DNA of 64,000 nucleotides from Sinomicrobium soli (GTDB lineage Bacteria > Bacteroidota > Bacteroidia > Flavobacteriales > Flavobacteriaceae). The notes beneath the pieces were generated by a model. It had not been told where the DNA came from. It did no database searches and saw only the letters and a program-made list of their open reading frames with translations. Below, one piece after another: positions 18,254-27,966 of the stretch. The stretch lies in assembly GCF_003285545.1 (NCBI RefSeq), contig NZ_QLNV01000007.1, positions 62,001 to 126,000 on the forward strand, in the 5' to 3' direction. Both the position numbers and the translations under genes were made by a program. The number at the start of each line of letters is the position of its first letter. The stretch's first letter is position 1.

Positions 18254-18344
18254 GATCTGAAAAAGGGAAGTGCGGCAACACCTCCCTTGAAATAAGGATC
18301 CAAATTGCTAAAGGGTATTTAACAATCAAAAATCGCTTAAAGTT

Positions 18345-21300
18345 ATGAAAAAAAAGCAACTCGTCGCACGGCGGGCCACTCCTTCGTGGTTCTGTTCACG
18401 CACACTTTTCCGCATTATGAAGATCTATTCCCTCCTTCTCTGTCTCACCATCGTCCGGATATCGGCATGGGCCCCGTCGGCTTACGGGCAACACGTACAA
18501 CTCGACCACAAGAATATTTCGCTTAAAGAAGTATTGAGTACTATAGAAAAGCAAACGGATTATATCTTTTTCTACAACAACAAGATAGTCGACGAACAAC
18601 TCAAAATAAATGTTTCTGTCAACAGTGAGGATATCACAAAAGTGCTTCAAACGGTGCTCCACAATACGGATATCAAATTCCGTATTCTCAGCCGGAACAT
18701 CGTGCTGTACAGGGATATTACGGCAGTTCAGGGTAAAAAAGACGGGCTACCATACAACGACCCCGGCCTGCCGGAAACCGCGCTTGCCGAAACATCCGGG
18801 CAGGACCAGCTTACCATTACCGGAACCGTACTGGACGATACGGGTACGCCCCTCCCGGGGGTCAATATCCTTATCCGGGGGACCACCTCGGGGACACAGA
18901 CCGATTTTGACGGTAATTTCAGTATCAGTGCCGGTGAAGGCGACGTGCTGGAACTCACGTATATCGGTTTTAAAAAAGAAGTCATCGCCATCGACGGGAG
19001 CCAGACCGATTTTACCATTCACCTGGAATCCGAAGCCGACCAGCTCAGCGAGGTCATCGTAGTGGCTTACGACAGCCAGAGCAAAGCCTCTTACACCGGG
19101 GCCGCGGTAAATGTGGATATCAAAAAACTGGAAGAGTCTCCCCTCCCCTCCTTTCAGGAAAGCCTTCAGGGCAATGTGGCCGGGGTGCAGATGTCTACGC
19201 AAAGCGGGCAGCCGGGTGCCGCCCCCAATATCCGTATCCGGGGAATAGGCTCCATAAATGCCGGGTCCGACCCCCTGTATGTCATCGACGGGATCCCGGT
19301 AATATCCGGCAACATTGCCGAGATCGCCACCAGTTCCAATACCATTGCAGGGCTCAACCCCAAGGATATCGCTTCAGTAACGGTACTGAAAGATGCTTCG
19401 GCCACGGCCATCTATGGTTCACGGGGGGCAAACGGGGTGATCCTGATCACCACCAAAAAAGGCCGGTCGGGAAAGACCACCTTCGATTTCAGCACCCAGT
19501 ACGGGATCAGCAGCATGATCCTGCCCGACAGGTTAAGGCCCCTGGCCACCGACCAGTTGTCGGAGTTGCTGGTGGAGGCCCGTGTCAATTCCGGCGAAAG
19601 CCTGGCCAATGCTGAAGACTATATCTACAGCCGGATCAACAGGGATGTCAATACCGACTGGGTTGATGTCATCACCAGGAACGGGCAGTATAAACAGTAC
19701 AACCTCAGTGCCACCGGGGGAAACGAAAAAACCACTTTTTACTCCTCCCTCGGCCTGTTTGAACAGGAAGGGGTCATTATCGGCATCGATTATAAAAAAC
19801 TCAATGCCAAACTCAATGTGACCCACCAGGCGACCGACAAGCTGAAAATCGACTTCGGCGTATCGGCCAGTCATCAGAAACTCCACACCAACAGCGACGC
19901 AGGAAGTGCTGCCAACCCGGTAAGGGCGTTGTTCAGGGTCGTACCCTGGGAACCTGTTTACAACGAAGACGGTACGTACAACACCGATATCCTACTTACC
20001 TATAACCCGGTGGGAATGGTAAAAGAGAATATCCGCGAGACCAAACTATACGGTATTATCGGGAACCTCGGGCTCACCTACAACTTTACCGACAACCTCA
20101 GTTTCGAAAGCAAGGGAAACATCGACTTTAACCTCGCCGACGAATTCCAGTACGACAATCCGTATTTCGGAGCAGGACGGAACGACGGCGGGCGGGGCCA
20201 GGCTTACGACAACAAGATCCTCAATTACAATATTACCAACCTGCTCAAGTACCGGTGGCAGATCGACGGAGATCACAACCTGAACTTTATTCTCGGGCAG
20301 GAAGCACAGAAAATAACCCGGAGTTCGGTATATGCCTATGCCAGCAATTACGGTGCCCCCGGGCTTACTACACTGGAAAACGCCTCGGTGTACCGGGAAG
20401 CCTCCAGCAGTAAGACCGCTTCTTCCATTGCTTCCTATTTTTTCAATATAAACTACGGCTACAAAAACAAGTACATTTTTAATGTCACCGCCCGGAGAGA
20501 CGGTTCGTCCAGGTTCGGGTCAGACGTGCGCTATGCCAATTTCGGTTCCGTAGGGGTGGCCTGGAACATCAGTTCGGAAGATTTTATGGATGATGTGAGT
20601 TTTGTAAACAGCCTCAAGTTCAGGAGCAGCTACGGGATAAACGGCAACCAGGAGATCGGGGATTTCGCTTCCCGGGGCCTCTATGCCACCGGCGAGGATT
20701 ACGACGGGCAACCCGGCTATGCCTACAGCCAGCAGTCTAACCCCCTGCTCACCTGGGAAAAGAACAAACCCTTTAATATTGGGCTCGATTTCGGCCTGTT
20801 CAACCGCCTGAGCGGTACCGTGGAATACTATACCCGTACCACTACCGACCTTCTTTTTGAAGTGCCCATCTCAGCCACCAACGGGCTTACCAGTTACCTG
20901 GCGAATATCGGGGAGATGAAAAATTCGGGATGGGAAGTTTCGCTGAACTCCGTCAATATCGAGAACCCGGAAGGTTTCGGGTGGAACACCAATCTCAATT
21001 TCACCTCCAACAACAACGAAATCACCAAACTGCAGGACGACAGTGCCATAGTAGACGGGCAGTATATCAGGGAAATCGGCGACGATTTCTACACCTTCTA
21101 CATGCCCGGATATGCCGGTGTTGATCCTGATAACGGCGATGCCCTGTGGTATATAGACGAGACCAAAACCGCTACCACAAACCGGTATGCCGAAGCACAG
21201 CCCTTTAAACAGGGAAGCGCACTCCCGAAATTCTATGCGGGGCTTACCAACAGCTTTACCTATAAGAACTTCGGCCTTTCTTTCCTGCTCTACCTGAATT

Positions 21301-21734
21301 ACGGGAACAAGGTCTATGACAGCTGGGGAAGATACACCAACAGCGACGGTAGTGCAGGCCTGAACGACAGGGGAAACATGACGCAGAACATTTACGACAA
21401 CAGGTGGCAGCAGCCCGGCGACATTACCGATGTTCCCAAAATGATGTGGGGAAATACCCAGTCGGGAACCTCTACCCAGCACTCTACCCGTTTTCTTTAC
21501 GACGGTACCTATATGAGGCTGAGAGATGTAACCCTCTCTTACAGCCTTCCGGAAAGTGTTACCCAGACCCTGTCGATCAGCAGCCTCCGGTTTTATATCA
21601 AAACCACCAATATGCTCACCTGGGTCAGGGACGATAAAATAGAAATAGATCCCGAGGTAGGTATCGACGGCCAGTCGGATCTCCGCATCCCGATATCCAA
21701 ACAGTTCCTTTTCGGACTCGATCTCTCATTCTAA
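18345..21734 (+). CDS. SusC/RagA TonB-dependent transporter with STN signalling domain
   Basis: At 1129 residues this is a transducing SusC. Order: signal peptide ending near SAYGQ; STN domain (about 50-125: LDHKNISLKEVLSTIEKQ, IFFYNNKIVDEQL), which should contact FecR in the periplasm; CarboxypepD_reg-like repeat (about 145-230: TITGTVLDDTGTPLPGVN); plug (SEVIVVAYDSQSKASYTGAAV); and barrel ending in LRIPISKQFLFGLDLSF. A second Met at codon 25 (MKIYSLLL) is a plausible start. Works with the SusD 14 nt downstream. Transport of a peptide or cell-wall fragment is inferred from the epimerase and hydrolase genes that follow. Confidence 0.96.
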   Translation: MKKKQLVARRATPSWFCSRTLFRIMKIYSLLLCLTIVRISAWAPSAYGQHVQLDHKNISLKEVLSTIEKQTDYIFFYNNKIVDEQLKINVSVNSEDITKVLQTVLHNTDIKFRILSRNIVLYRDITAVQGKKDGLPYNDPGLPETALAETSGQDQLTITGTVLDDTGTPLPGVNILIRGTTSGTQTDFDGNFSISAGEGDVLELTYIGFKKEVIAIDGSQTDFTIHLESEADQLSEVIVVAYDSQSKASYTGAAVNVDIKKLEESPLPSFQESLQGNVAGVQMSTQSGQPGAAPNIRIRGIGSINAGSDPLYVIDGIPVISGNIAEIATSSNTIAGLNPKDIASVTVLKDASATAIYGSRGANGVILITTKKGRSGKTTFDFSTQYGISSMILPDRLRPLATDQLSELLVEARVNSGESLANAEDYIYSRINRDVNTDWVDVITRNGQYKQYNLSATGGNEKTTFYSSLGLFEQEGVIIGIDYKKLNAKLNVTHQATDKLKIDFGVSASHQKLHTNSDAGSAANPVRALFRVVPWEPVYNEDGTYNTDILLTYNPVGMVKENIRETKLYGIIGNLGLTYNFTDNLSFESKGNIDFNLADEFQYDNPYFGAGRNDGGRGQAYDNKILNYNITNLLKYRWQIDGDHNLNFILGQEAQKITRSSVYAYASNYGAPGLTTLENASVYREASSSKTASSIASYFFNINYGYKNKYIFNVTARRDGSSRFGSDVRYANFGSVGVAWNISSEDFMDDVSFVNSLKFRSSYGINGNQEIGDFASRGLYATGEDYDGQPGYAYSQQSNPLLTWEKNKPFNIGLDFGLFNRLSGTVEYYTRTTTDLLFEVPISATNGLTSYLANIGEMKNSGWEVSLNSVNIENPEGFGWNTNLNFTSNNNEITKLQDDSAIVDGQYIREIGDDFYTFYMPGYAGVDPDNGDALWYIDETKTATTNRYAEAQPFKQGSALPKFYAGLTNSFTYKNFGLSFLLYLNYGNKVYDSWGRYTNSDGSAGLNDRGNMTQNIYDNRWQQPGDITDVPKMMWGNTQSGTSTQHSTRFLYDGTYMRLRDVTLSYSLPESVTQTLSISSLRFYIKTTNMLTWVRDDKIEIDPEVGIDGQSDLRIPISKQFLFGLDLSF

Positions 21735-21747
21735 AAACTGAAAAACT

Positions 21748-23163
21748 ATGATCTCATATATAAAAAATACCATCTGTTCACTGCTCATCGTACTGGCGGC
21801 CAGCTCCTGCGGCAGTGATTTTCTGGACATAGAACCCGAGCAAAATGTTTCGTCGGAACAGGCAATCACCGATATCAACACCCTCCGGACAGCCATTAAC
21901 GGGGTATACAGCAAGCTGCAGAGCAGTGATTATTACGGACGTAGCATGTACGTTATCCCCGAACTGATGGCGGACAATCTCTACCTGAGTTCCAGGAATA
22001 CCGGGAGATACCTCGATCACGAAAGTTTTGCGGTCACCGAGGAAGACTCCTATTCGGACGGGTTGTGGAACCTGATGTACGAAGTCATCGTAAATGCCAC
22101 CAAGGCCATAGACGGGGGAGAAAGCCTGGAAGCCGTGACCGACGGCCAGCAACAGGAAATAGACCAGCTCGTAGGAGAAGCCTATGCACTCCGGGCGCTG
22201 GCGCATTTCGACCTGGTCCGTCTCTTCGCACAGCCCTATAACTTCACCGCAGATGCCGGCCATGACGGGGTTCCCGTGATCGCCCGTTCCGAAGACAATG
22301 AGATAGCCCCCTCCCGCAATACGGTAAAAGAGGTCTACGACCAGGTAAACAGCGACCTGGAGACCGCAATCCATAAAATGACGGAAGAGCGGAAGAACGG
22401 CAGGTTTACCATATACGCGGCAAAAGCACTGGCCGCAAGGGCATATCTCTACCAGGAAAATTACGAAATGGCCATTACCCTCAGTACCGATGTCCTGGAA
22501 AACGGGGGGTACACCCTCGTTCCGAACGGCAGCTATCCCGAACTGTGGAGTGAGGCGTTCAATTCCGAATCGATCTTTGAGGTCGTCAATACCGTTGCCG
22601 ACAATGCCGGGACCAACAGCATAGGGCACTTCTTTGATCCGGCGGGTTATGCCGATGCGCTGGTACCCGAAGAGCTGTATGAACTGTACGACAGTGGCGA
22701 TGCCCGGCTGGAAGCCATAAACCGGGGGTCCAAGACCGGGGCCGAAGACGATGCGCTTTTTGTCTATAAATTTCCGAACGGAACGTCATGGGACGACAAT
22801 ATGAAGGTCCTCCGCCTGGCAGAACAATACCTTATCAGGGCAGAAGCGTATGCCAAAACCGATAAACCGGACCTGGCGCGGGACGACCTGATGGCCGTGG
22901 TCAACCGGGCCGATCCCGGTGCCGCCGGGGTCACCGGAAGCGGACAGGGCCTGGTAGACCGTATCCTCGAGGAACGGAGGAAAGAACTGGCCTTCGAAGG
23001 GCACCGGCTGTTCGACCTCAACCGCAATAAAAAAGACGTGCGTATCATACAGAGCGAGAACGTGCTGGAAGTGGCCTATCCCAATGACAAGTTTATCCTG
23101 CCGATCCCGCTGAACGAGATCAATGCCAATCCGAACATCAAACCGCAAAACCCGGGGTATTAA
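21748..23163 (+). CDS. SusD/RagB family lipoprotein
   Basis: A 471-residue surface lipoprotein; signal ends at the lipobox LAASSC. It shows the SusD pattern SEQAITDINTLRTAINGVYSKLQ, ALRALAHFDLVRLFAQPY and RILEERRKELAFEGHRLFDLNR. At this length it is a short SusD of the RagB type. Its stop codon shares one base with the start of the epimerase gene (TAATG), so the enzymes downstream are tied to this transporter. Confidence 0.96.
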   Translation: MISYIKNTICSLLIVLAASSCGSDFLDIEPEQNVSSEQAITDINTLRTAINGVYSKLQSSDYYGRSMYVIPELMADNLYLSSRNTGRYLDHESFAVTEEDSYSDGLWNLMYEVIVNATKAIDGGESLEAVTDGQQQEIDQLVGEAYALRALAHFDLVRLFAQPYNFTADAGHDGVPVIARSEDNEIAPSRNTVKEVYDQVNSDLETAIHKMTEERKNGRFTIYAAKALAARAYLYQENYEMAITLSTDVLENGGYTLVPNGSYPELWSEAFNSESIFEVVNTVADNAGTNSIGHFFDPAGYADALVPEELYELYDSGDARLEAINRGSKTGAEDDALFVYKFPNGTSWDDNMKVLRLAEQYLIRAEAYAKTDKPDLARDDLMAVVNRADPGAAGVTGSGQGLVDRILEERRKELAFEGHRLFDLNRNKKDVRIIQSENVLEVAYPNDKFILPIPLNEINANPNIKPQNPGY

Positions 23164-24215
23164 TGATACAGTTATCATATAAACCCTACACCCTTCTTAA
23201 AAAACACGTATTCCGCATTGCCGGCGGAGCCAGGACCAGCACCCCTGCTGTCCTGGTCCGGCTGCGGTTTGAAGGAGCGGAGGGTTTCGGAGAAGCGTCC
23301 ATGCCCCCGCTTTACGGGGAAAGTATAGCTTCGGCCACCGGTTTTCTCTCGCAGGTCGACCTTTCGGTTTTTAAGGACCCGCTCCGCACGGAAGATATCC
23401 TCGGTTATATAGATGATATCGCTCCCGGAAATCCCGCGGTAAAAGCTGCTGTGGACATCGCCCTGCACGACCTTGTCGGAAAGCTGCTCGGGATGCCCGT
23501 ACACCGGTATTTCGGCCTTTCGGAAAGATCACTGCCCACCAGCAAAACCATCGGGATAGACCGCCCGGACATCATACGGGAAAGGGTCAGGGAAGCTTCC
23601 GGGTTCAGGTACCTCAAGATAAAACTGGGCGGGGATAACGACCGCGGGATCATCGAGGCCGTCCGCCGGGAAACGGACAAACCCCTGTATATCGACGCCA
23701 ACCAGGGCTGGAAGGACCGTGGGGAAGCGCTCGAAAAAATACTGTGGCTCCGGGAAGAGGGAGCCGTTTTCATAGAGCAGCCCATGCCGAAAACAGCCTT
23801 TTCGGATATGGAATGGCTGGCCCCGCAATCTCCCCTTCCCCTCGTCGGGGATGAAGGGATACAGCGGATTCCGGATGTAATGACCGCAAAGAATTTTTAC
23901 CACGGCATCAATATCAAGCTCATGAAATCCACAGGGCTGAGGGAGGCCTTCATCATGGCAATGACTGCCAGAAAAGCCGGGCTCAGGGTCATGCTGGGAT
24001 GCATGTCGGAAACCTCCTGTGCCATAGCCGCCGCTTCCCAGCTCGGCGCCCTGGCCGACTGGACCGATCTGGACGGTAATCTCGGGATTACCAACGACCC
24101 TTTTGACGGGCACCTGCTCAGAGACGGCCTTATCACCCAGAACAAGCGTCCGGGCATAGGCCTGAAAACCCCCGAATGGGAAAAAATCAAAGCTGATGAA
24201 CAGAAGACTTCTTAA
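23163..24215 (+). CDS. Dipeptide epimerase (L-Ala-D/L-Glu epimerase type, enolase superfamily)
   Basis: 350 residues. The muconate-lactonizing subgroup signature is complete: acid/base lysines K152 and K154 in YLKIKLGG, metal ligands D178 (IDANQGW), E205 (FIEQPMP) and D230 (VGDEGIQ), and K252 (NIKLMKSTG) on the opposite face. Family members epimerise L-Ala-D-Glu released from peptidoglycan, or other dipeptides; specificity varies and cannot be fixed from sequence. No signal peptide, so cytoplasmic. It overlaps susD by 1 nt and the next gene by 20 nt. Confidence 0.92.
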   Translation: MIQLSYKPYTLLKKHVFRIAGGARTSTPAVLVRLRFEGAEGFGEASMPPLYGESIASATGFLSQVDLSVFKDPLRTEDILGYIDDIAPGNPAVKAAVDIALHDLVGKLLGMPVHRYFGLSERSLPTSKTIGIDRPDIIRERVREASGFRYLKIKLGGDNDRGIIEAVRRETDKPLYIDANQGWKDRGEALEKILWLREEGAVFIEQPMPKTAFSDMEWLAPQSPLPLVGDEGIQRIPDVMTAKNFYHGINIKLMKSTGLREAFIMAMTARKAGLRVMLGCMSETSCAIAAASQLGALADWTDLDGNLGITNDPFDGHLLRDGLITQNKRPGIGLKTPEWEKIKADEQKTS

Positions 24216-26793
24216 CCCAATTGGCAGTATTTGCAGCCTGGTACTGCTCGTTTTCGCCTGTACTCCTGCCCCAAAAGAGAAACCGGCGGCAGCCACAACG
24301 GCATACGAACAGCAACTGGACCGTTTTTTTACGACCCTTTATAACCAAAAGATGTTCAACGGCGCAGTTGCCGTTAAAAAAGAGGGCAAGCTCATTTTCA
24401 AAAAAGGATACGGTTTCGCCAACCTCAAACAGCAAACACCCTTTACTCCCGGGACAGCGATGGAAATTGCCTCGGTCTCCAAACAGTTTACGGCTGCCGC
24501 GGTAATGCTGTTACAACAGCGGCAGCTGCTCGATATCAACCAGCCTGTTCAGGCCTACCTCGGAGAGGATTTTCCGTATCCCGGCATCACGGTTCGCCAC
24601 CTGCTTACACATACTTCGGGGCTTCCGGACTACGAACCGTATTTCCGGCAGCACTGGGATACCACCCGTATCGCATATAATGCCGATATCACCGCTTATT
24701 TCAGCACACAGAAACCACACCTGGAAAGTACTCCCGGTACCCGGTACCACTATTCCAACTCGGGGTATATGTTCCTGGCCGAAGTGGTACACCGGGTGAG
24801 CGGGCAGCCCCTGGACCAGTTTCTCAGGGAGCATGTCTTTGAGCGGACCGGAATGGATTCCAGCGGTTTTTACGAACGTGACAGTATCTGGCACCTGGAC
24901 CATTATGCGCCCGGATACCGGCTGGATACGGAAAACTGCAGCCTTGTAAACCCCGAAACCCTTCCGGGAAAATTCTATTACCATTTTCTCAGTGGCCGCC
25001 TGGGGCCCGGAAGACTGTCTTCCAGCGTAGACGACCTTATCAGATGGGACAGTATACTGTATACCGACAAGCTGCTGAATGCGGAAAGCAAAGCCCTGGC
25101 ATTTACTCCGCATCCCCCCTCCGGAGACGATTCCGACTACGGCTTCGGATGGCATGTGCAAGAGAACGACAGCCTGGGAAAAATCGTATACCACACCGGG
25201 AGCTGGGCCGGGAACCTGTCTTATATAAAGCGGTTTACCGCCTCCCGAAGCCTTGTCGTATTGCTCAACAATACCCATGAAACCGCCTATATGAAAGCGG
25301 TGCGCACTGCGCTGGACCGGTTTGTAAGCGGAAGCCCCCTGGTACTCCCCAGACCTGAAATATCCGATCTGCTGCAAAAGGAGATCTGTACCCTTAACAG
25401 CGATAATATCACCGGGTGGGCAAACCGGCACAGGGATGCGGAATGGGATATGGAAGCGCTTTCCGCGCTGGAAAAAAAATACAGGGATAAAGGGGAAACC
25501 TCAAAAGCAGACCTGGTAAAACAGTTACTGCAGCACCGGGAGGAAGCTTCCTCCCCATTGATCACCAACGATGCCGTCACTTTTGGCCTCCTGGTCATTG
25601 CACTCGGGCTGATCTTCGTCACATCGTCCAGTGCAAACCCTTACCTGAAGCGGTTTTACAGGATCATTCCCTCCGTACTGCTGTGCTATTTTATCCCGGC
25701 ACTGATGAACACCTTCGGCCTTATCGACGGGTCGCACAGCAGCCTGTATTTCGTGGCCTCGCGTTACCTGCTCCCGGCCAGCCTGGTACTGCTTACCATC
25801 AGTATCAATTTCGGGGAACTCCGCAAGCTGGGAAACAAGGCCATTATCATGTTCCTCGCCGGAACGGCAGGGATTATTATCGGTGCCCCCTTAGCCCTGT
25901 TCCTTACGGGAAGCATATTTCCCGATGTGCTCTACAGCAACGGCGAAGAGGTATGGCGCGGGCTCACTACCGTTGCGGGAAGCTGGATCGGTGGCGGGGC
26001 CAACCAGACGGCAATGTACGAGATATTCGGGGCCAGTTCGGACCTCTTTGCGCAGATGATTGCTGTAGATGTCCTGGTAGCCAACCTGTGGATGGGGTTT
26101 TTACTGTACTGGTCGCAGCGCCCGCAGGTCATAGACCAATGGCTGAAGGCCGATAGCCGCCCCATCTACGAACTCGAAAAAAGGCTGGAACACCAACAGG
26201 CCGGGCAGTGGTTGCCGGTAACGGCCAACAGGCTTATGGTGCTCGCAGCCATCGCCTTCGGAATTACCGGGCTGGCGCATTTCCTGGCCGATATCATAGC
26301 ACCCTTTTTCACAAAGCATTACCCCCAACTGGAAAAATACTCCCTGACCAGCAGTTTTTTCTGGCTTATCGTTCTCGCCACCACTTTCGGGCTGGTATTA
26401 TCCTTTACAAAAGTGCGGCAGGCAGAGCGGTACGGCGCCTCCAGAACAGGGACGGTATTCCTGTATATCCTCGTGGCAACCATCGGGATGCACATGGACC
26501 TCGGTGCGGTACTGGACAACCCGAAATTTTTTCTTATCGGCATCGTATGGATACTGATCCACATTGTGATCATGCTTACCGTAGCCCGGCTGATCAGGGC
26601 CCCGTTCTTTTTTATCGCCGTGGGCAGTCAGGCCAATATCGGGGGGGCGGCGTCCGCACCCATCGTGGCAGCTGCGTTCAGCCCCTATCTCGCTCCCGTA
26701 GGAGTACTGCTGGCCGTACTCGGTTATGCCGTGGGAACTTACGGAGCATACCTGTGTGGCATTATCCTGTCTGATATATTCGGTATGATGTAA
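24196..26793 (+). CDS. Periplasmic serine hydrolase (beta-lactamase/DD-peptidase fold) fused to DUF819 membrane transporter
   Basis: One 865-residue chain with two parts. N-terminal: lipoprotein-like signal (LVLLVFAC, Cys22) and a class-C beta-lactamase/penicillin-binding fold with nucleophile motif S93-V-S-K96, Y186-S-N188 and H333-T-G. C-terminal, from about residue 457: at least ten hydrophobic segments matching the DUF819 (YjcL-like) family, including GSWIGGGANQTAMYEIFG and GSQANIGGAASAPIVAAAF. The hydrolase should face the periplasm directly beside the transporter. With the upstream epimerase and SusCD this suggests trimming and uptake of D-amino-acid-containing peptides; that is inference. 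No frameshift is needed, so the fusion is real. Confidence 0.88.
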   Translation: MNRRLLNPIGSICSLVLLVFACTPAPKEKPAAATTAYEQQLDRFFTTLYNQKMFNGAVAVKKEGKLIFKKGYGFANLKQQTPFTPGTAMEIASVSKQFTAAAVMLLQQRQLLDINQPVQAYLGEDFPYPGITVRHLLTHTSGLPDYEPYFRQHWDTTRIAYNADITAYFSTQKPHLESTPGTRYHYSNSGYMFLAEVVHRVSGQPLDQFLREHVFERTGMDSSGFYERDSIWHLDHYAPGYRLDTENCSLVNPETLPGKFYYHFLSGRLGPGRLSSSVDDLIRWDSILYTDKLLNAESKALAFTPHPPSGDDSDYGFGWHVQENDSLGKIVYHTGSWAGNLSYIKRFTASRSLVVLLNNTHETAYMKAVRTALDRFVSGSPLVLPRPEISDLLQKEICTLNSDNITGWANRHRDAEWDMEALSALEKKYRDKGETSKADLVKQLLQHREEASSPLITNDAVTFGLLVIALGLIFVTSSSANPYLKRFYRIIPSVLLCYFIPALMNTFGLIDGSHSSLYFVASRYLLPASLVLLTISINFGELRKLGNKAIIMFLAGTAGIIIGAPLALFLTGSIFPDVLYSNGEEVWRGLTTVAGSWIGGGANQTAMYEIFGASSDLFAQMIAVDVLVANLWMGFLLYWSQRPQVIDQWLKADSRPIYELEKRLEHQQAGQWLPVTANRLMVLAAIAFGITGLAHFLADIIAPFFTKHYPQLEKYSLTSSFFWLIVLATTFGLVLSFTKVRQAERYGASRTGTVFLYILVATIGMHMDLGAVLDNPKFFLIGIVWILIHIVIMLTVARLIRAPFFFIAVGSQANIGGAASAPIVAAAFSPYLAPVGVLLAVLGYAVGTYGAYLCGIILSDIFGMM

Positions 26794-26846
26794 CCGGTAT
26801 ACGGTAAAATCTTTGTATTATTGACCGTATTTTATACCGTAACAGT

Positions 26847-27842
26847 ATGCATCCCGGTTTTACCCGTATTGTCCTTATCAGCTGTGCTTTCCTGTTCCTG
26901 TCCTGCCGGAAGGATATTCCGCATTCAGTACAGTTCTATTACTGGAAAAGCCATGTGCAGATCGAAGATACCGAAAAAGACTATTTCAGCGCATTGGGGG
27001 CAGACCGGCTCTATATGCGTTTCTTCGATGTGGACCTCGTTCAGGGAGCCCCCGCACCGGTATCTGTTGTTGGTGATTTCAACCCGGAGATACTACAGGC
27101 TGCCTATATCCCCGTAGTTTTCATAACCAACCGGGTGATGAAAAGTGCCGGGCATCCGGGAGGGAAGTCACTGGCAGAGGATATTAACAGCCTTATCAGG
27201 CAGATCGCGGGCGACCACGGACTGGAGGCCTCCGACGAAATACAGATCGATTGCGACTGGACGGAAAGCACCCGGGACACTTATTTCGCTTTCCTGGAGC
27301 AGCTCAAAAAGATATCCGGAAAAAAAATAAGCTGTACACTGCGGCTGCATCAGGTAAAATACCGCGACCGTACCGGTATTCCCCCGGCAGACAAGGTGTA
27401 CCTGATGGCCTACGCCACATCCAGCCCCGTAGAAGATAACGGGAAAAATTCCATTCTCGATACCGGGTTGCTCAAAGACTATCTCAGGACCATTGACACC
27501 TACCCCATAAAAATGGATATAGCCCTTCCGCTCTATTCATGGGCCGTGGTAACCAATCACCTCGGCAGGTCGAAACTGATCAACGGCGTTGCCGAAAGCG
27601 AACTGCAATCTCCTGACTTCCGCCGAACGGCTCCCCATACCTACGAAGTAACCGAAGATGTTTTCCTGAAAGGGATATACCTCAACAAGGGGTTCCATAT
27701 GAGAGTAGAAGAAATATCTCCGGAGCTGCTAAAAGAGACAAGACTTTTCCTCGAAGCCAAACTGCAACGCCCCTACGATTATGTGTATTATCACCTGGAC
27801 AGTCTTTTCCTGCAACGCTTTTCACCGGAGGATCTCCGGTAA
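26847..27842 (+). CDS. Lipoprotein of unknown function, possible TIM-barrel (DUF3142-like)
   Basis: A 331-residue lipoprotein (signal and lipobox LFLSC, Cys20). It opens with FYYWKSHVQIEDTEKDYF and has an alternating strand/helix layout: LYMRFFDVD, EIQIDCDWTESTRDTYFAFL, KVYLMAYATSSP, KMDIALPLYSWAVV, typical of glycoside-hydrolase-like barrels such as DUF3142. No catalytic acid pair can be named with certainty. It follows the transporter fusion after 53 nt, with ATACGGT/ACCGTAT able to pair at 26799-26830, so it may be separately transcribed. It is followed by a large secreted protein and the two look like a pair. Confidence 0.6.
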   Translation: MHPGFTRIVLISCAFLFLSCRKDIPHSVQFYYWKSHVQIEDTEKDYFSALGADRLYMRFFDVDLVQGAPAPVSVVGDFNPEILQAAYIPVVFITNRVMKSAGHPGGKSLAEDINSLIRQIAGDHGLEASDEIQIDCDWTESTRDTYFAFLEQLKKISGKKISCTLRLHQVKYRDRTGIPPADKVYLMAYATSSPVEDNGKNSILDTGLLKDYLRTIDTYPIKMDIALPLYSWAVVTNHLGRSKLINGVAESELQSPDFRRTAPHTYEVTEDVFLKGIYLNKGFHMRVEEISPELLKETRLFLEAKLQRPYDYVYYHLDSLFLQRFSPEDLR

Positions 27843-27966
27843 AAAGCATAAAATAGTGGAAAGCCGGTATTTTTATTTCCCGATGTTATAGTATCTTTAC
27901 TCTGCCTTCCCTAAAAAACGAGGCACACCGCATATCCTGTCATTGTCATATTTCAATCGTATCACT

